From: Otis tarda
Lineage: Eukaryota; Chordata; Aves; Otidiformes; Otididae
Direction of reading: 5' to 3'
NCBI GenBank assembly: GCA_026413225.1
Contig: CM048552.1
Span: 82,437,001-82,501,000, forward strand
DNA: 64,000 nt
The number at the start of each line of letters is the position of its first letter. The stretch's first letter is position 1. The notes beneath the pieces were generated by a model, which was not told the origin of the DNA, did not search any database, and worked only from the letters and a program-made list of their open reading frames with translations. Made by a program: the position numbers and the translations under genes. Positions 27,301 to 39,600 of the stretch are shown here, piece after piece.

Positions 27301-30300
27301 TATTACCTTTCTTTTGCATTGTTTTTCTTCCTCAGAAGGAAACAATACCTGATCATCTCCATCTCCAGGACAGTAAGTGAGAAAGTCTTCACCTGGAATC
27401 ACAGAATTTAGCAAACTTGACTGTATTGCTCTGAAAACTGCATATGCTGTCTCAATCTCAAGATATGCATGTGTATTATTTATCTTGACTGAGATTCAAC
27501 TATTACCCAGAATAAAAATATAAAAAAAAAATTGGCCAAACATGGATGTAAGCATGTCAGCTTTGATACTAGTTGCTGGAGTTTCCTAGAAATTAATCCT
27601 CCATTAAAACAACAGATGGCCCTGTGTTCCAGGGGCTCACAGCACACATGAGGGGCTGGGTGGCTGATGGACTTATGAATGACTGGGTCTGCATAAACCT
27701 TAAGTTGGATTAGTATAAGCTCATGCATGTCAGAAATGGTCTGCAGTATTGACATTTCATGTCAGCTTTGCAGAGCCAGACTTCTTTCAGCCCTGCATAA
27801 AATTGTGTCACGTGTAGGGGACAGTGTAGGAATATGTAGGAATAAACACATCCTGGCAGCTTTACTGATGGCTTTGATGCTTCCAGCCAGTAACAAATGA
27901 AGCCCCTGCTGATTCATCCTTTAAATCGGTGACAGCTACTTAATTAATAGGACCACAGCCAAGCTGCTTAGGACTAGCACTGACCCTTCTTAAGGAAAGG
28001 AAAGTTGTACAACACATTTTGAAGGGCATAGGCCAGCAAACCCGTGGTTCACATTTTCAGTAAGTCAGGTGAGGTACAACAGCACAAGTCATGCCTGCAT
28101 TTACAGAGCTTGGCAGGCAGATTTGAACACAGACGGCTCACAACCCTTTCCTACCCGACTCTGTTAGAATATCTGTGTGCCTTTCTCATTCAAAGCCATG
28201 ATTCTCTATGGACTTTCACAACCAAATGTTTGTCTCTTACCCAGATGCTTTCACACTCCACAGAACATTCAGAAGTTGTAAAGAGTCAGTCAGTTACAAG
28301 CTCTTCAAAGACCTCTGTAGACCATTAAAACCCCCTTTGCTCACCTTTGAATAGTCTTCACCTGAACAGTTCTTAATGTCAGTTGCATGAAATATAAGAT
28401 TAAGGTTCAAGTTACCAGGATGCACAGATACCTCACTGAGGGGGTGAAAAGCCATATACCACATCTCAGACCTTTCAAGCTCCAGCATAAAATCCACTAA
28501 GCCTGAACAAGCTTTGAATTCAAGTAATAAAAACCCCCTGTGCTTGTGTACAGGCCAATAGAGTGCATAAAAATTCCCCACCATTCGCACAGCTCCTCAC
28601 GGTCCTTTCAAAGGCAGGCTGTTACAGGAAGCATGGAGAAGAGGCCAGGGCCATGGCACAAAGATGTTTGTTGTCAATGTGATTCTACATTCAGTCAAGC
28701 ACTTGTCAAGATCAGTAAAGGCGACAAAAGGAGGTCTCATTTCATTAAGTTTACAACCCGAGGCAGAACGAAAACAAATTGGTTTCAGATCTTTCTTCAT
28801 TCTCTTTAAGAAGTCTAATGTTTAAATACTTGTACTTAAAATGGTTTTGAGAGAAGCTCTGATAATAATAATAATGAAACCATAATAATTTTTCATGCAA
28901 TAATGTTTAGCTGTTCCAGTACTTCATGAAGAACAGCAGAGTGTTAACCTTAGCTTTTACATGCACAAGCACAAATATCCTCACCCTCACTCCTTCTCTT
29001 CTCACTCTCCACATCCTTATAGGGCAAACAGGGGGAGACGAGGGAGAATAGCACTTTTTTTTCCACTAAATACTTTGCCGTAAAACATGGAATCCTACTT
29101 TCCTCCACAGCTGATAAAGTAAAAACTTCCCTGTACCATCTGCAACTGATACAACTTCACATCATATTCCCTCACAAGAACAGAAGCCAGACATGCTCCT
29201 TTTCCACATCACTCTGTAAAATCCTGTGAAATACTGGCCACAGGTGCCAGCAGTGCACTCCAGCCATACCACTTCCCCAACAAGAACAAAAATAACCTGA
29301 AAGAAGGGCAGAAACTGAAACTGGGATGTGAAGCACTTAAAGAAAAGAAAACAAAAAAGAATGCAAATTTACATGTTTCAAACCTGCCCCAGGGACATCC
29401 CCGCTGCAGAGCAGCACCAGGTGTGCTTTTACAGCTGCCCACCGAGAGGTTGGTTCCAAGAGAGGACCTGTCTGTGAGGATTTAATTGACGCAAGAGCAT
29501 TTGGGGTTTCACCCAAAGGACAGTAAGTGAGCGAGCTGCTCAGAGTATGCCTGCAGCCACTACTCTGCCGTAGCAAGCCATGCTCAGCGCAAGCTGAAAG
29601 CCTTTGGGACCTTTGTTTATTAGCAACGTTGCAGGAAACGTGATGCAGGGGAACAGGATTGGCGACCTAGGCCAGGGAACTGCGGTGCAGCTGCGTGGCT
29701 CCCTGCCCTGCCAGCCTCACCCAGAGCTTGTTTGCAGCCTACTTTTCAGCTATGCTGAGCTGCCACGAGCACCACGTGGGAGTATGCTGTCTCCTGCTGT
29801 AGCTACCTCGCAATGGGCCTTTCATCTTCCTGAGATTTTGAGGGAACGAAGACAGAGAACAGTCCTTTTGCCATTAAAAAGGGGGAAATATAAGCTACAA
29901 ATTTATTTGAGAAAAAGAAAAAAAAAACAAATTTATCCCATCCAAACTACCACAGAAGACAGGAGGACACGCAAGCATGACCAGAAGGTTAAAACTAGTC
30001 ATGCAAGAGGCCTGAAAAAAACCTGAACATAGAGGCAAAAGCTAATCCATTTGAGGAACTAGCATCAGAGTTTATTTTTATTGCAAAGAAACTTGGTAGT
30101 GGCAGAACACAGACTGTCCCGCTGGCTAAAGCCCATATAGTTCAGCATGAAAATAAGCTGTAGTTACCAAAGCAACCAAGTATCTCAAGACCTGAACTCT
30201 GGCATCGCACCAGTCACATTATTATAGGAATAGGGGATGGGTGGACTTGACCATGACATGTGACAGCTGACCCCTGACTTGTACAGGCCAAGAGTCTGCT

Positions 30301-33049
30301 TCCCTTCACATTGGATATCATCCTAGATTAACTTTTGTGCTGTTTGTAGCTGAAAGTTTTGGGAGACTTCTAGCACAGAGGATATCTATGCAGATTTTAG
30401 AGAGGACATATGGTTACTACAAGCCCTGCTAGTTGGATAGCAAAACACCTATATATTTTTCTATAAATGAAAGAAGAAGTTGAGGAGGATTTTAATCAGC
30501 CCACAGAGATTAGAAGAACACAAATATTTTTTTAATTGGTTATACAGACAGTTTGGTCTTTATTAATGGAAATCTCATGCACTTCAAAATACTTAGTGTA
30601 ACAAAAGCCACTCTGGAATGTTCATTAATGACTATCTGCTGTTCTATTTAACCTCCTTCACTCATGTAATTAAGACAAAAAAGTGCATGCCATTTAGGAG
30701 GAAGATCAAAGCAAAGAAACTAACAGTTCACAAACAATCCATAGGCTGGAAATTATTTGGCTGAAGTATTTTGTGGATGTATATGTTACATTCAAATAAA
30801 ATGAGATCCAGAAAAAATTTACTATGATCAAAAAGGAAGAAATACAGATAACAAATCTTCTATTACGGGTTACACAGCAGATGTTGATTTCTGCCTTTGT
30901 TGACTGTTAGATTTTCTTCATGCTCACCCTTTCATTTTTTATTTTATCTTCTATGTATGGGAAAAGCTTCCAGTCATAATGCCGTATCTTTCTTCACATA
31001 TCTCTTTAAGACTTAGCCCCTGCTCTATCCTTTCTAGACAAAGGACTGACAGCTGGTGTACCATGGCTGCTACTCATTATACTAATCTTAATCAGTTCAC
31101 AGCTACCGTGCAGTCCTCCTGTCAGTTTGTCTCTCACTGTACATCCACACAGCAAGAGCTCTGGGCAAGGAATATTTATTATCATATATAAGTACTGAGC
31201 CTAGCATGATGGAGCTCTAATATCTGATGTATCTAGATGCTGTTAGATAAACAAGGAAATAATTTGACACAGCTTTTGTCACTACCATTAAATCATCTGA
31301 AGGAGCTTGATTTCTAAGAGCTCAGCAGCACAATTCTGCTGTTGTCATCTGCTATTTTTGTTTGCACGAAGTGCTCTGCATCAGTACATCAGAGGCACAG
31401 ATGTTGCTCCACTGTTTTCAGTGCAGTCAGCCCTCACATATCCTAGAGCAGGTATTAGAGAACAAATAATACTTGGGTTTTATTAATTTGTTTGTATGTT
31501 GGGATCTTGTATGGAAGCCTATAAATACATGCACACAGCAAAAGAAACTTTCTAAATAAAATAGGCAGCAAATGTTTCAAAGGCCAAACTTTGAGCTAGA
31601 ACCAGGAATTCAAAGCCTGGTATAAAGTAAAATTATTTTAAGTTTCAGGTTAAAAGGTTTAACTTAAAACTACCTTGCAGCACGCTGATTTTGTGGCAAG
31701 CTGCTTCAGCCTGACCTCTTCCCTTGACTGGCTCAGACTCCTGTTTGCAAAGGGAGCATTTGCCATGCAGCCACTCATTTTAGTTATAAATCAAAACCAC
31801 TCATCAGCTCCTGTGCAGTGGCTGTAATAGGCTGTGATTGCCTGGCTATGGGAGAGTTTGCCCAGATAAAGAAGCGTCCACTTACCTTAAAATTTCTCAA
31901 GAGCTATGACCAAGTTTTCCACAGTGTATTGTTTCAAAGGAGACAGACTCTTAGCCATCCATCAGATGGTTAGTCATTTTGCGTGCTGGTGTTAATAGCC
32001 AATGCACTGCTGAGTGAAAAACAGCTAACCAGCAGCTTTTTTTTTACATGGAGTTGTTTTCAGGAAGGGGAGCAGCAAATGATCCCACTCACCTTAATGG
32101 GAAGCAAAGGGACCATCCACTAGTAAAGCTTTACAGATATGACTCAGCCTCTCCCTAGAGCACCATCGTCAGCTCTCCAGGAAAAGCCAAAGCTGTCTGA
32201 TTGCGGTTAGGGGGGCCATAGATTTACAGCATAGCCCAGAGCATGGTGAAGTCAGACCACAGTTTTCACTATAGCCCAAGATTAGTTCTAGTCAAAACTC
32301 AACCTGTGAAACTTGGTCCCACAGGTCTACCCCACCAAATGATCCCCTTTCTATATCATTGGCTGACTAAGGGGTTAGAGGCAAATGACTGCCAGAATCC
32401 AATCCATGACACTGATATCATACTTGGAGCACCTTGTAATGAGTTCAGTACCTTTAAAATAGTTCTTGTTTAGAAATGTACAGTCGTCATTCAGTGGAGT
32501 GTTAGAAAAACAGACCCTTTAGATATTAGGTCCCCCTTGAGAAAAGTGAAGCTTTGGTTGCATTTGCATTTTACTCATAAGAAGAACCACCCTGCAGAGT
32601 AATAAAACCCCCTCCATGGGCTATTTTCAGGTCTTTAAAAAGCACTGGCAAGGTCACTTATTTTTTATATTGAACAACATGTGTAACTTTGCTGTGGCCA
32701 AAGTGACCCAAACAAGTTTCTGCGGTCAGACAGTCTGTGAGTGGAAGACGTCATCGTATGGGAAAGGGGAACACACGCTGTAGGGCTGGCCTATGCCTTT
32801 CCTGTAAATGTGGCACCTCAGAGCTCTTGTGCTTCAGGATCCCCCCAGCAGGAAATTGTCCTGAAAAAGCACAGCCATACCAAAGCCCAGCTATTCTTTT
32901 TATTCAAACTAGCCTTTCCCTATCACCTTCCATGTGCCAATGGATGTGAACATATTCACACTGTGGATTCTTCTCTCCCATCCTTACACTGACTCTACTG
33001 CAGAGGATTACTTTGTGTCCCAGGAAAAAGCCAAACAAGCACAGAGGGC
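24321..33049. other. Gene-free stretch
   Basis: No identified gene. It contains a small AT-rich inverted repeat (24677-24688 with 24712-24723), an A-rich run near 26198-26222 and a short (TAA)n near 28862-28876. A moderately CpG-bearing patch at about 29390-29860 is described as a finding. Frames of 146 codons (25740-26180 minus) and 140 codons (29604-30026 plus) show no family resemblance. The remainder is unique-looking AT-rich DNA. Confidence 0.5.
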
Positions 33050-33560
33050 AGGAATATCTTTTTCACAACTAGGGATTCAGAACACAGGCTTGATGTGGCA
33101 GAAGTAGATGCAGAAGCAGCCGCAGCTGCCCCAGGAGCTCCTGGGGCAGTGAGCAGACAGTGCATGGGTGGAGGCTCCAGGTCAGGGCAATGAAATCCTA
33201 TTTGTGTGCTCAGAACCCCATAACAAACCACTTCAGTCAGGTGCCCAGAGGTAGATCCTGTGAGTAACAGTCTGTATGACTTGCTGTCCTGTGTGCCGCA
33301 GCAAAGCTTCATTTGTGGCTGGCACTTGCATTGCAAGCACGATGCACAGCAAACAAGTGCCAGAGCCCAGAGCATCACCCTGCTGCCGGGAGTCTCCTTG
33401 GCTGCAGCTGCATCGTGGCTATGTCTGTGTCCTCTCTCATGCCCCCCCAAACCTCAGTCACTGTCTTGACTTGTTGGCTTGATCTCAGACCTGCCTCATT
33501 GCTACAGACCTGCTGGGTGATCACTGGATTTTTGGCTGACCCAAGAATCTTGGTTATCAT
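33050..33560. other. GC-elevated block with overlapping frames
   Basis: This block is richer in G+C than its flanks and is open in several frames on both strands. The longest is a 151-codon minus frame (32995-33450). From an internal Met at about residue 26 it reads MLWALALVCCASCLQCKC, which looks like a signal peptide followed by a Cys-rich stretch, and later it has an Ala-rich run. I do not recognise it, and the plus-strand frames (33260-33576) are equally open, so composition may explain all of them. The interval could also be the remnant of an old repeat. Confidence 0.3.
33126..33149. repeat. Perfect 24-bp palindrome
   Basis: A self-complementary sequence without spacer, centred on the SacI-type core gagctc and flanked by ccag/ctgg and outer ctgcc/ggcag. 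All 12 base pairs match. It lies inside the GC-elevated block. Confidence 0.9.
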
Positions 33561-34860
33561 CACAGGTCCTCTCTGATCTTCTTGTTTGGATAGGAAAAAA
33601 AATAGATTTCTGGAATTCTCTAAGTGACCAAGCAAGAGTAAATTCCCAAATATTTTCTACCCTCGATTATGCCATCCACCTGGTCACATAAACACATGCA
33701 GAGATACACATCATCAATACATTTCAAGGAACTTGCACATAATAATGTCATACAGCTGAGCATGTTGCATAGAGGGTATGAACCAGTGTCACAGCTTACA
33801 GGAAACTGGAACCCCAAAGGAGTAACTGAACCGCTGTGTGGGAGAGGTTCTGATGCCCCACAATGAGGACTACAGTCTAATGACATAACTCGTTTCTTTC
33901 TGCTCTTTCTTTTCAGAATCACGTTTTAATCACAAACCAAAGAACTACTTAATGGAGGATGATAACATTTCTCTTTTTTTTTTGCAGTTCCCAGATACTT
34001 AAATTACACTATCTTAAAGCCCTTCATACCCAGATAGAGTAGGTACAAGAAATGGAAGGAATCAGATTCCAGTAAAGCCTTCATTAAATTTGGCCCATCT
34101 AGGTTTCCCTCTGAAATGGATAGCAAAAATTACAGAAGCTGAAAGGCCTCAGATGATGGATTATAAAGAGATGCAATTGGCACAGAACAGAAAGCAACTG
34201 AAAATAGTCCCTTCGAACCCACTGTGAGGAGACTGCCGAGGGAGAAAAATCAGAGCAACTGTTATCCTTCCCTGCCATTTTAAATTGGCTACTTGCTTCA
34301 CTTTTATTGACCTTCTTTTCAGATGCCATCAGCCCCCACTGATTCAGACAAAGTCTCATTCATCCAGGGAATGAGGTTTGAGTACAAAAAGAGTTACCTA
34401 AGAAATGGATTAGTCACAGGAATTTACAGAAACTAACCACAGGAAGGAACAACCAAATAAAATAAAAAGGAAAAATACATTGCAAAAAAGTTAAGTGAGA
34501 GCTGCAGCGTTCAGAGACTGCACACTGATTCTTGGTATATAAAACTATGCAACTCTGACGTAGTTGCTGTTGGCCAGATAGTAGGCTTATCTCCTCTGAG
34601 ATCACCAACATTTGTATGCATGTTTGAGAAGGAAATTTTTTTAAACCCATTTTAATCACTAAAATTTGTTTCATTTTTGTGATGACAATGAGGAGGAACA
34701 GAAAAAAGATTCCAAATATAGTTGTTTTTCTATTAAAACTTGTCCTTCCAGCTCTTCCATCCTGCCAACTGCTACTTTCCTAGTAATTAGTCCTAGCAAT
34801 TTTCCTAGCAATAAAGGAAATAATTTCAAATTGCTAGAGTAGGTGAGTTTCAGGATTTTT
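33561..34860. other. Gene-free stretch
   Basis: No gene. Two good acceptor-like sites (tgctctttcttttcag at 33917 and tctcttttttttttgcag near 33987) are close together. The segments after them contain stops before any good donor in all useful frames. Confidence 0.5.
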
Positions 34861-34876
34861 TTTTTTTTTTGAGTGG

Positions 34877-34930
34877 AGAGCCCTTAAACAGTAGTGTGTG
34901 CAAAGAGCCCTTAAACAGTAGTGTGTGCCC
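34877..34930. repeat. 27-bp tandem duplication
   Basis: Two adjacent copies (34877-34903 and 34904-34930) of a unit beginning agagcccttaaacag. They are identical except near the unit's end. They sit just downstream of a T run (34857-34870). This is probably a slippage duplication. Confidence 0.9.
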
Positions 34931-36009
34931 AGAGGGAAAGGATGACAGCATTAAATTTTTAAAAATTCCTAGATTTCATATCTACATCATATGGATACTA
35001 GATCGTTATAACAAAGAGTATTAAATCATCTGGCCAAATTCCAGCAAATTTCCCATTCATTACTTTTGGAAAATATTAAAAAGCATTTCTAAGAGAGCAA
35101 GCAAAGAAGTCTTGGCATAAAGTGACATATTTCAGCTAAAACTAAGATCAATTGTTCAATAATACAATCCTTAAATTAAAAATATGTCTAAATAATTAAA
35201 AGCAAATAAAGACTAAGAAGGCAACAGATAAATAAATTCTTCTTCCTTTCAACCCAGTAAGACCAGCCATGGCTTGTTCCAGAAGTAAACACAAGGAAGA
35301 TTATCCCAGATGTGTCCTTGCTTTTGTGATCAGCAAAGTGAAAGTAACCCTGCAAGCTCAGAAGAGAATTTTACAAGCTTTCTTGGAAAGAGTGTCAGAC
35401 TTTGGAACTGGCTAGGGGAGGACACCAGAATATTGAAAATAAAAGCCTCTGCCCTCAAAAAAAAGAACGAAAAAAAAAAGAAATGAGGAAGAAGTAAGAG
35501 GGGTAAACAGCAGCATACTAAGAGAAACAAAAAGATACTCCCTCCAATTTTATTAAACCACCTGCTTTAAGGTCTCTCCTTAGTAGAGATCAGTGCCAGC
35601 CTGACAGTGAGGTGTCAGGAGAAGACAAGTGTGCAATTGTAACCCACATCCTTCTCCCGCAAAGTTTTTTCATTTCCCTTGGGGCTACCCAGTGCTGGCC
35701 ACCATCAGAGGTGTCAGAAGTCTGGACTAGAGGAGTGTCATGTTTGAACAAGCATGCTGAATCCTACATTCAGTTCAGTACCTTACACACAGGCAGAAGG
35801 ACAAATAGGCTTCAGGTTCATAGAGGTGACATTTTGCACTATTTCACCCTTTTCTGTTCATTATGGCAATTGCAATGCACCATCATTAGAACCTGCAGAA
35901 GGAGGTAAAACACTTTCACTGATAAAACCAGCACATCTCCACCAGTATTATGGTGGGAAGTGAGGCTTCTTTGTCATGCTGTTCACCACAGAACAGAGCA
36001 GAGGGTTTC
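34931..36009. other. Gene-free stretch
   Basis: AT-rich unique-looking DNA to about 35560, then moderate composition up to the solo LTR. An A-rich run occurs near 35457-35480. No exon-like or repeat structure was recognised. Confidence 0.5.
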
Positions 36010-36692
36010 CTGACTGTCCTGGTTTCAGCAGGAATGGAGTTAATTTTCATCTCAGTAGCCAGTGTGTTTTGGATTTCGTGTGTGAAGAATGTTGATAAAA
36101 ACACTCCGATGATACCAGTTGTTTTTAATGAGACCAAGGACACTGTCTGGCTTTCCAAGTCTCGTTGAAGTCTTGTTAATGTACAGATGCGGGAAACTGG
36201 GTGAAAGACAGACAGAATAATTGATCCAAACTGGCCAAAGACAGTATTCCATGCCATAAACGTCATGCTCAGTATATAAGTGGGGGTTGCCCATGGGAGG
36301 GGGCATCCATTCCATTCGGGTATCCATTTGGGCACCCTTGGCATCCTTTTCTTCTCTCTTGCTTGCTGGCATCGTTCCCTCTACCGTGCTAGCTTGCTCT
36401 CCCCCCTTTGCTTGCTGCTCAGTGTTGTTCCTGTGATCGCTGCTCAGGACGGGCTGCATCGGTCATTTGGACATCGGGTGGTGAGAAATTGTACATTGTT
36501 CATTTTGTATATTTTGTATATATTAATATCCTTATATTCTGTTATCTTTGTAGTTTTTAGTATTTTAGTAAACTGTTTTTATCTCAACCCACGAGTTTTC
36601 CTTTCTTCCCAATTTCTCTCCCCCATCCTGCTGGATAGGGGGAGAGTGAGTGAGAAACTGTGTGGTGATCTGGGCTAAACCACCACACTGAC
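36010..36692. mobile_element. Solo LTR of an ERVL-like endogenous retrovirus with target-site duplication
   Basis: Seen: the LTR runs 36015-36687 (673 bp), begins TGTCCTGG and ends ACCACCACA (TG...CA). It is flanked by the perfect 5-bp duplication ctgac at 36010-36014 and 36688-36692. It reads in plus orientation: a U3-like segment, a TATA box (tatataag, 36273-36280), then a 3' part with 'tctcaacccacgagtttt' and a C-rich stretch. Known: the opening 'tgtcctggtttcagc', the 'ccaaactggccaaag' segment and the closing part match from memory a widespread bird LTR class, and a 5-bp duplication is typical of ERVL. No internal gag/pol/env and no second LTR are present, so it is a solo LTR left by recombination. 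The frames crossing it (36280-36678 plus, 35916-36344 and 36052-36459 minus) are fortuitous. Confidence 0.9.
36273..36280 (+). promoter_or_regulatory. TATA box of the solo LTR
   Basis: tatataag about 260 bp into the LTR, in the position expected of the U3 core promoter. Transcription would start roughly 25-30 bp downstream. Activity is not shown. Confidence 0.6.
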
Positions 36693-39600
36693 AAGCTGCT
36701 CCCCATTAATGTCTTTGTAATTAACTCCAAGGTAAGAATGAGAACCATTAAAGAACTCAGAATTACTGAGCAGGAATGACAGCTGACATTTACAGGGCAC
36801 TGCGTCCTTCTCCATACACTGCACTTTTCTAACCAACCCACAAACACCTTGACCTTCACGGGCCACTGAGCCTGCAAGTATAACCTGGAGTCATCCTGAT
36901 CTACAGCAGCTGAGAAGCACTTCTTTCCAGTCCTCTTAGCTGCTATTTACATAGAAACAAAATTCTTTTTTCACATTTTACGCTTATCCCAAGGACAGAA
37001 ATTACAGCTGATAAAAAAAACCCATGGAAATATGCTGGGAGTTTCTTCATCTGTGAAACTTGACAATAAGCACATTTGAAACATTTGCTGTGTTGTTGCT
37101 GGAAAGGAAAGAGTGGTTTATTCAATATTTTAAAATGTTTCAAATCTGGACAGAATAAAAAGGGTTTGTAGCCATGGTAACTTCCACATTCATTTTTTAA
37201 AAAACTATAATATCTCTGAAGATTTGTGACATGATGCAGCAAGCATGTCACATTGTGTAGGCTTATGTTATGTCTTGAAAGCCTGAATGACTTGATGTGA
37301 CCTGGCATGATGCTATGGATATTTAAAAATTTTCAAGAGAAATTTCAGTTCTAGTGGTAGGAAGAAGGGAACAAGTTTTCACATACAGTTAGAAAAGAAC
37401 ACAATCAAATTACAATCTTAATTAATTCCTTTAAAATTATCCATTTGTAGAGTAATTTCACAACATGGAAGGTAAAAGATTGCAGAACATAGTGGCTGCA
37501 CAGGAAAAAATCCTTTATCCAACATGTGGCATCTCCACTGGGACTATAAAGATATTGTAGTAAGTAGGCAATATCTTTTTCTCAGAAAGCAAAAAAAAAA
37601 TCACTGTTATTATAAAAATGTGTTGTAAATTCCAATTTAACTACTGGAAAGTTACTATACATTGTATTTTTTCAGTATTTAGGCTGTCACACTTGGAATT
37701 TTAGAGTGCTCATTTAAAATGAGACCATAAAAGCTTCTTGCTTTAATTTCTTTTTTCCTATTTTGAATTAAAATTAAAACTTCAAAATAATTTTTGAGCA
37801 TGTGCTCTTGCAAAACTATCCTTTTTGCTATCATTAGAGATTCAGACACTGGATTAGACTCCTATTTCAACTATCAGACTAGGCACAATATGTGAGATGA
37901 GGTGATTGCTAGTTGAAAAACATGATCTGATACTCAGGGGAAAGACCAAAGGAAATTTGATGTATTTTTATTTTTTATCTACATCACCATGCTTTGTACT
38001 CAGGAAGTTCCAGCCCCAAGAAACTTCCTAGAGAAGGAATAGGTTGTTTAGTAAGGGATCCATAGGCCAGGTCCACAGAGGAGGTGCAATTTATATCCTC
38101 TTCCTCAAGGGCTGATCCTACAGTCTAATGTAGGTTGTTAGACCCTTACATTGCAGTAACATGAAAGATCTCCAACAAAGACATAGTATTCCCAAAAATA
38201 GCATTTGTCAATGTAGAACACTTTTTGTTAAGTTAGTATTTTGTAAGTTGTCTGAGAAGCAGCAAGATACAAGAGATCATTGGTACCCAGTTCACATGTT
38301 AATGAAAGTAGTATTTATGGTACAAACCAAAAATAGTCCTGCAGCACTCTTATAAACAACAATAACAGCTTTCTCCCCAAAAATAGAGGTAAATCAGTTC
38401 TAAGAGAAATATTTTATTACTGAGCTCCTAGGCAATCAGTTCCTCCAAGAATCCCCACTTGGACACTGTCTTCCTAAGAGAAGTTGCAGAAGAGTTATAG
38501 AAATTTATTTCCTAGACATTCTGGCAAAATTTTGACAAAATACATTTGGAAAAGCATGCTGCATGGATGAGTCTTGCACTAACCCTGAAAGGATAACCAT
38601 TGTTTATTTCATTCCTTGGAGGGGCATGACTTTGAGAGTGTGGAATATCAAATAATGGTCAGGAAAGATGATCCACTGCACCTCACAGTACTGTTGGACT
38701 TGGTCCCAAAGACTAAGTCATCTCCATTGTGCCTAGAGACATTATTCTCTTTGCCCGAGAGATGAGATCCCTACCTGTGCAATGTATTCTCTGTATCACA
38801 AACAGAGCAGGCTGCAGCAGTAGGAGCAGCAGGAAGTTACAATAAACTTGATTTTGCTTATTTTGACAAGTTGGGTTGCTCCAACTTCGAGCAAAAGGTA
38901 TTTCTCACCTGTGCCACTCATGAGTGTTCAGTGCAGTTCAGCCCATATTTGTGCTCTGATCTGTCACTGGCTTATGCACTACAGGTTGGAGAACATTAAA
39001 TGAGCTAACAAGTTTGATTTTTTTTTTTCACAAACCGCAGTCATACTGATTTCTCTCAGGATCTGCCAGAAAATGTTTAGATCACCCACTGGCAATAGGT
39101 TCTGCCTTAACTGTGTAAGTGTATGACCACTTGATAAACTACAAGCAGATTTCCACTCTATAGACTTTAATAGCTAATATTTGCTTGGAGACCTTTTGTC
39201 TGCCCTCCACACTCAGGACCTGCTTCCTTTTTGAAATAAATCATAACGAGATGAGCCATAACTGAGACAGAATCTGTCTATTTAAATTTCTCTTCTTCAT
39301 CTTGTGTGACTGTCTGGAGCATACCACATACTCATAGACACTGACAAACAGAGATTTGAAAACATAATCTCTTCCTCAAAGACAGGACAGTCTAGTCTCA
39401 CGTAGAAACATCCTACAAACAATTATGACCTGAAATCTACCTAATGCTCCATCTTTCCTCATGCAGAACTGTGCCCCACAAACATTTCTCCCACCACTAA
39501 GAACCAACTTATGCTCAAATTTAACTTTTTATAATGCCACCACAGAGATCAAAAGCATTTTGATTCAGAAGGGATTGATAGGATCACCTACATAGCAAAA

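Noticed and set aside
33918-34042. Two acceptor-like sites followed by a donor-like gtacaag
   Set aside because: Stop codons close every frame before or at the donor, and the donor is weak.
35916-36678. Frames of 132-142 codons on both strands at 36 kb
   Set aside because: They cross the boundary or body of the solo LTR, which is non-coding in this class, and overlap each other on opposite strands.
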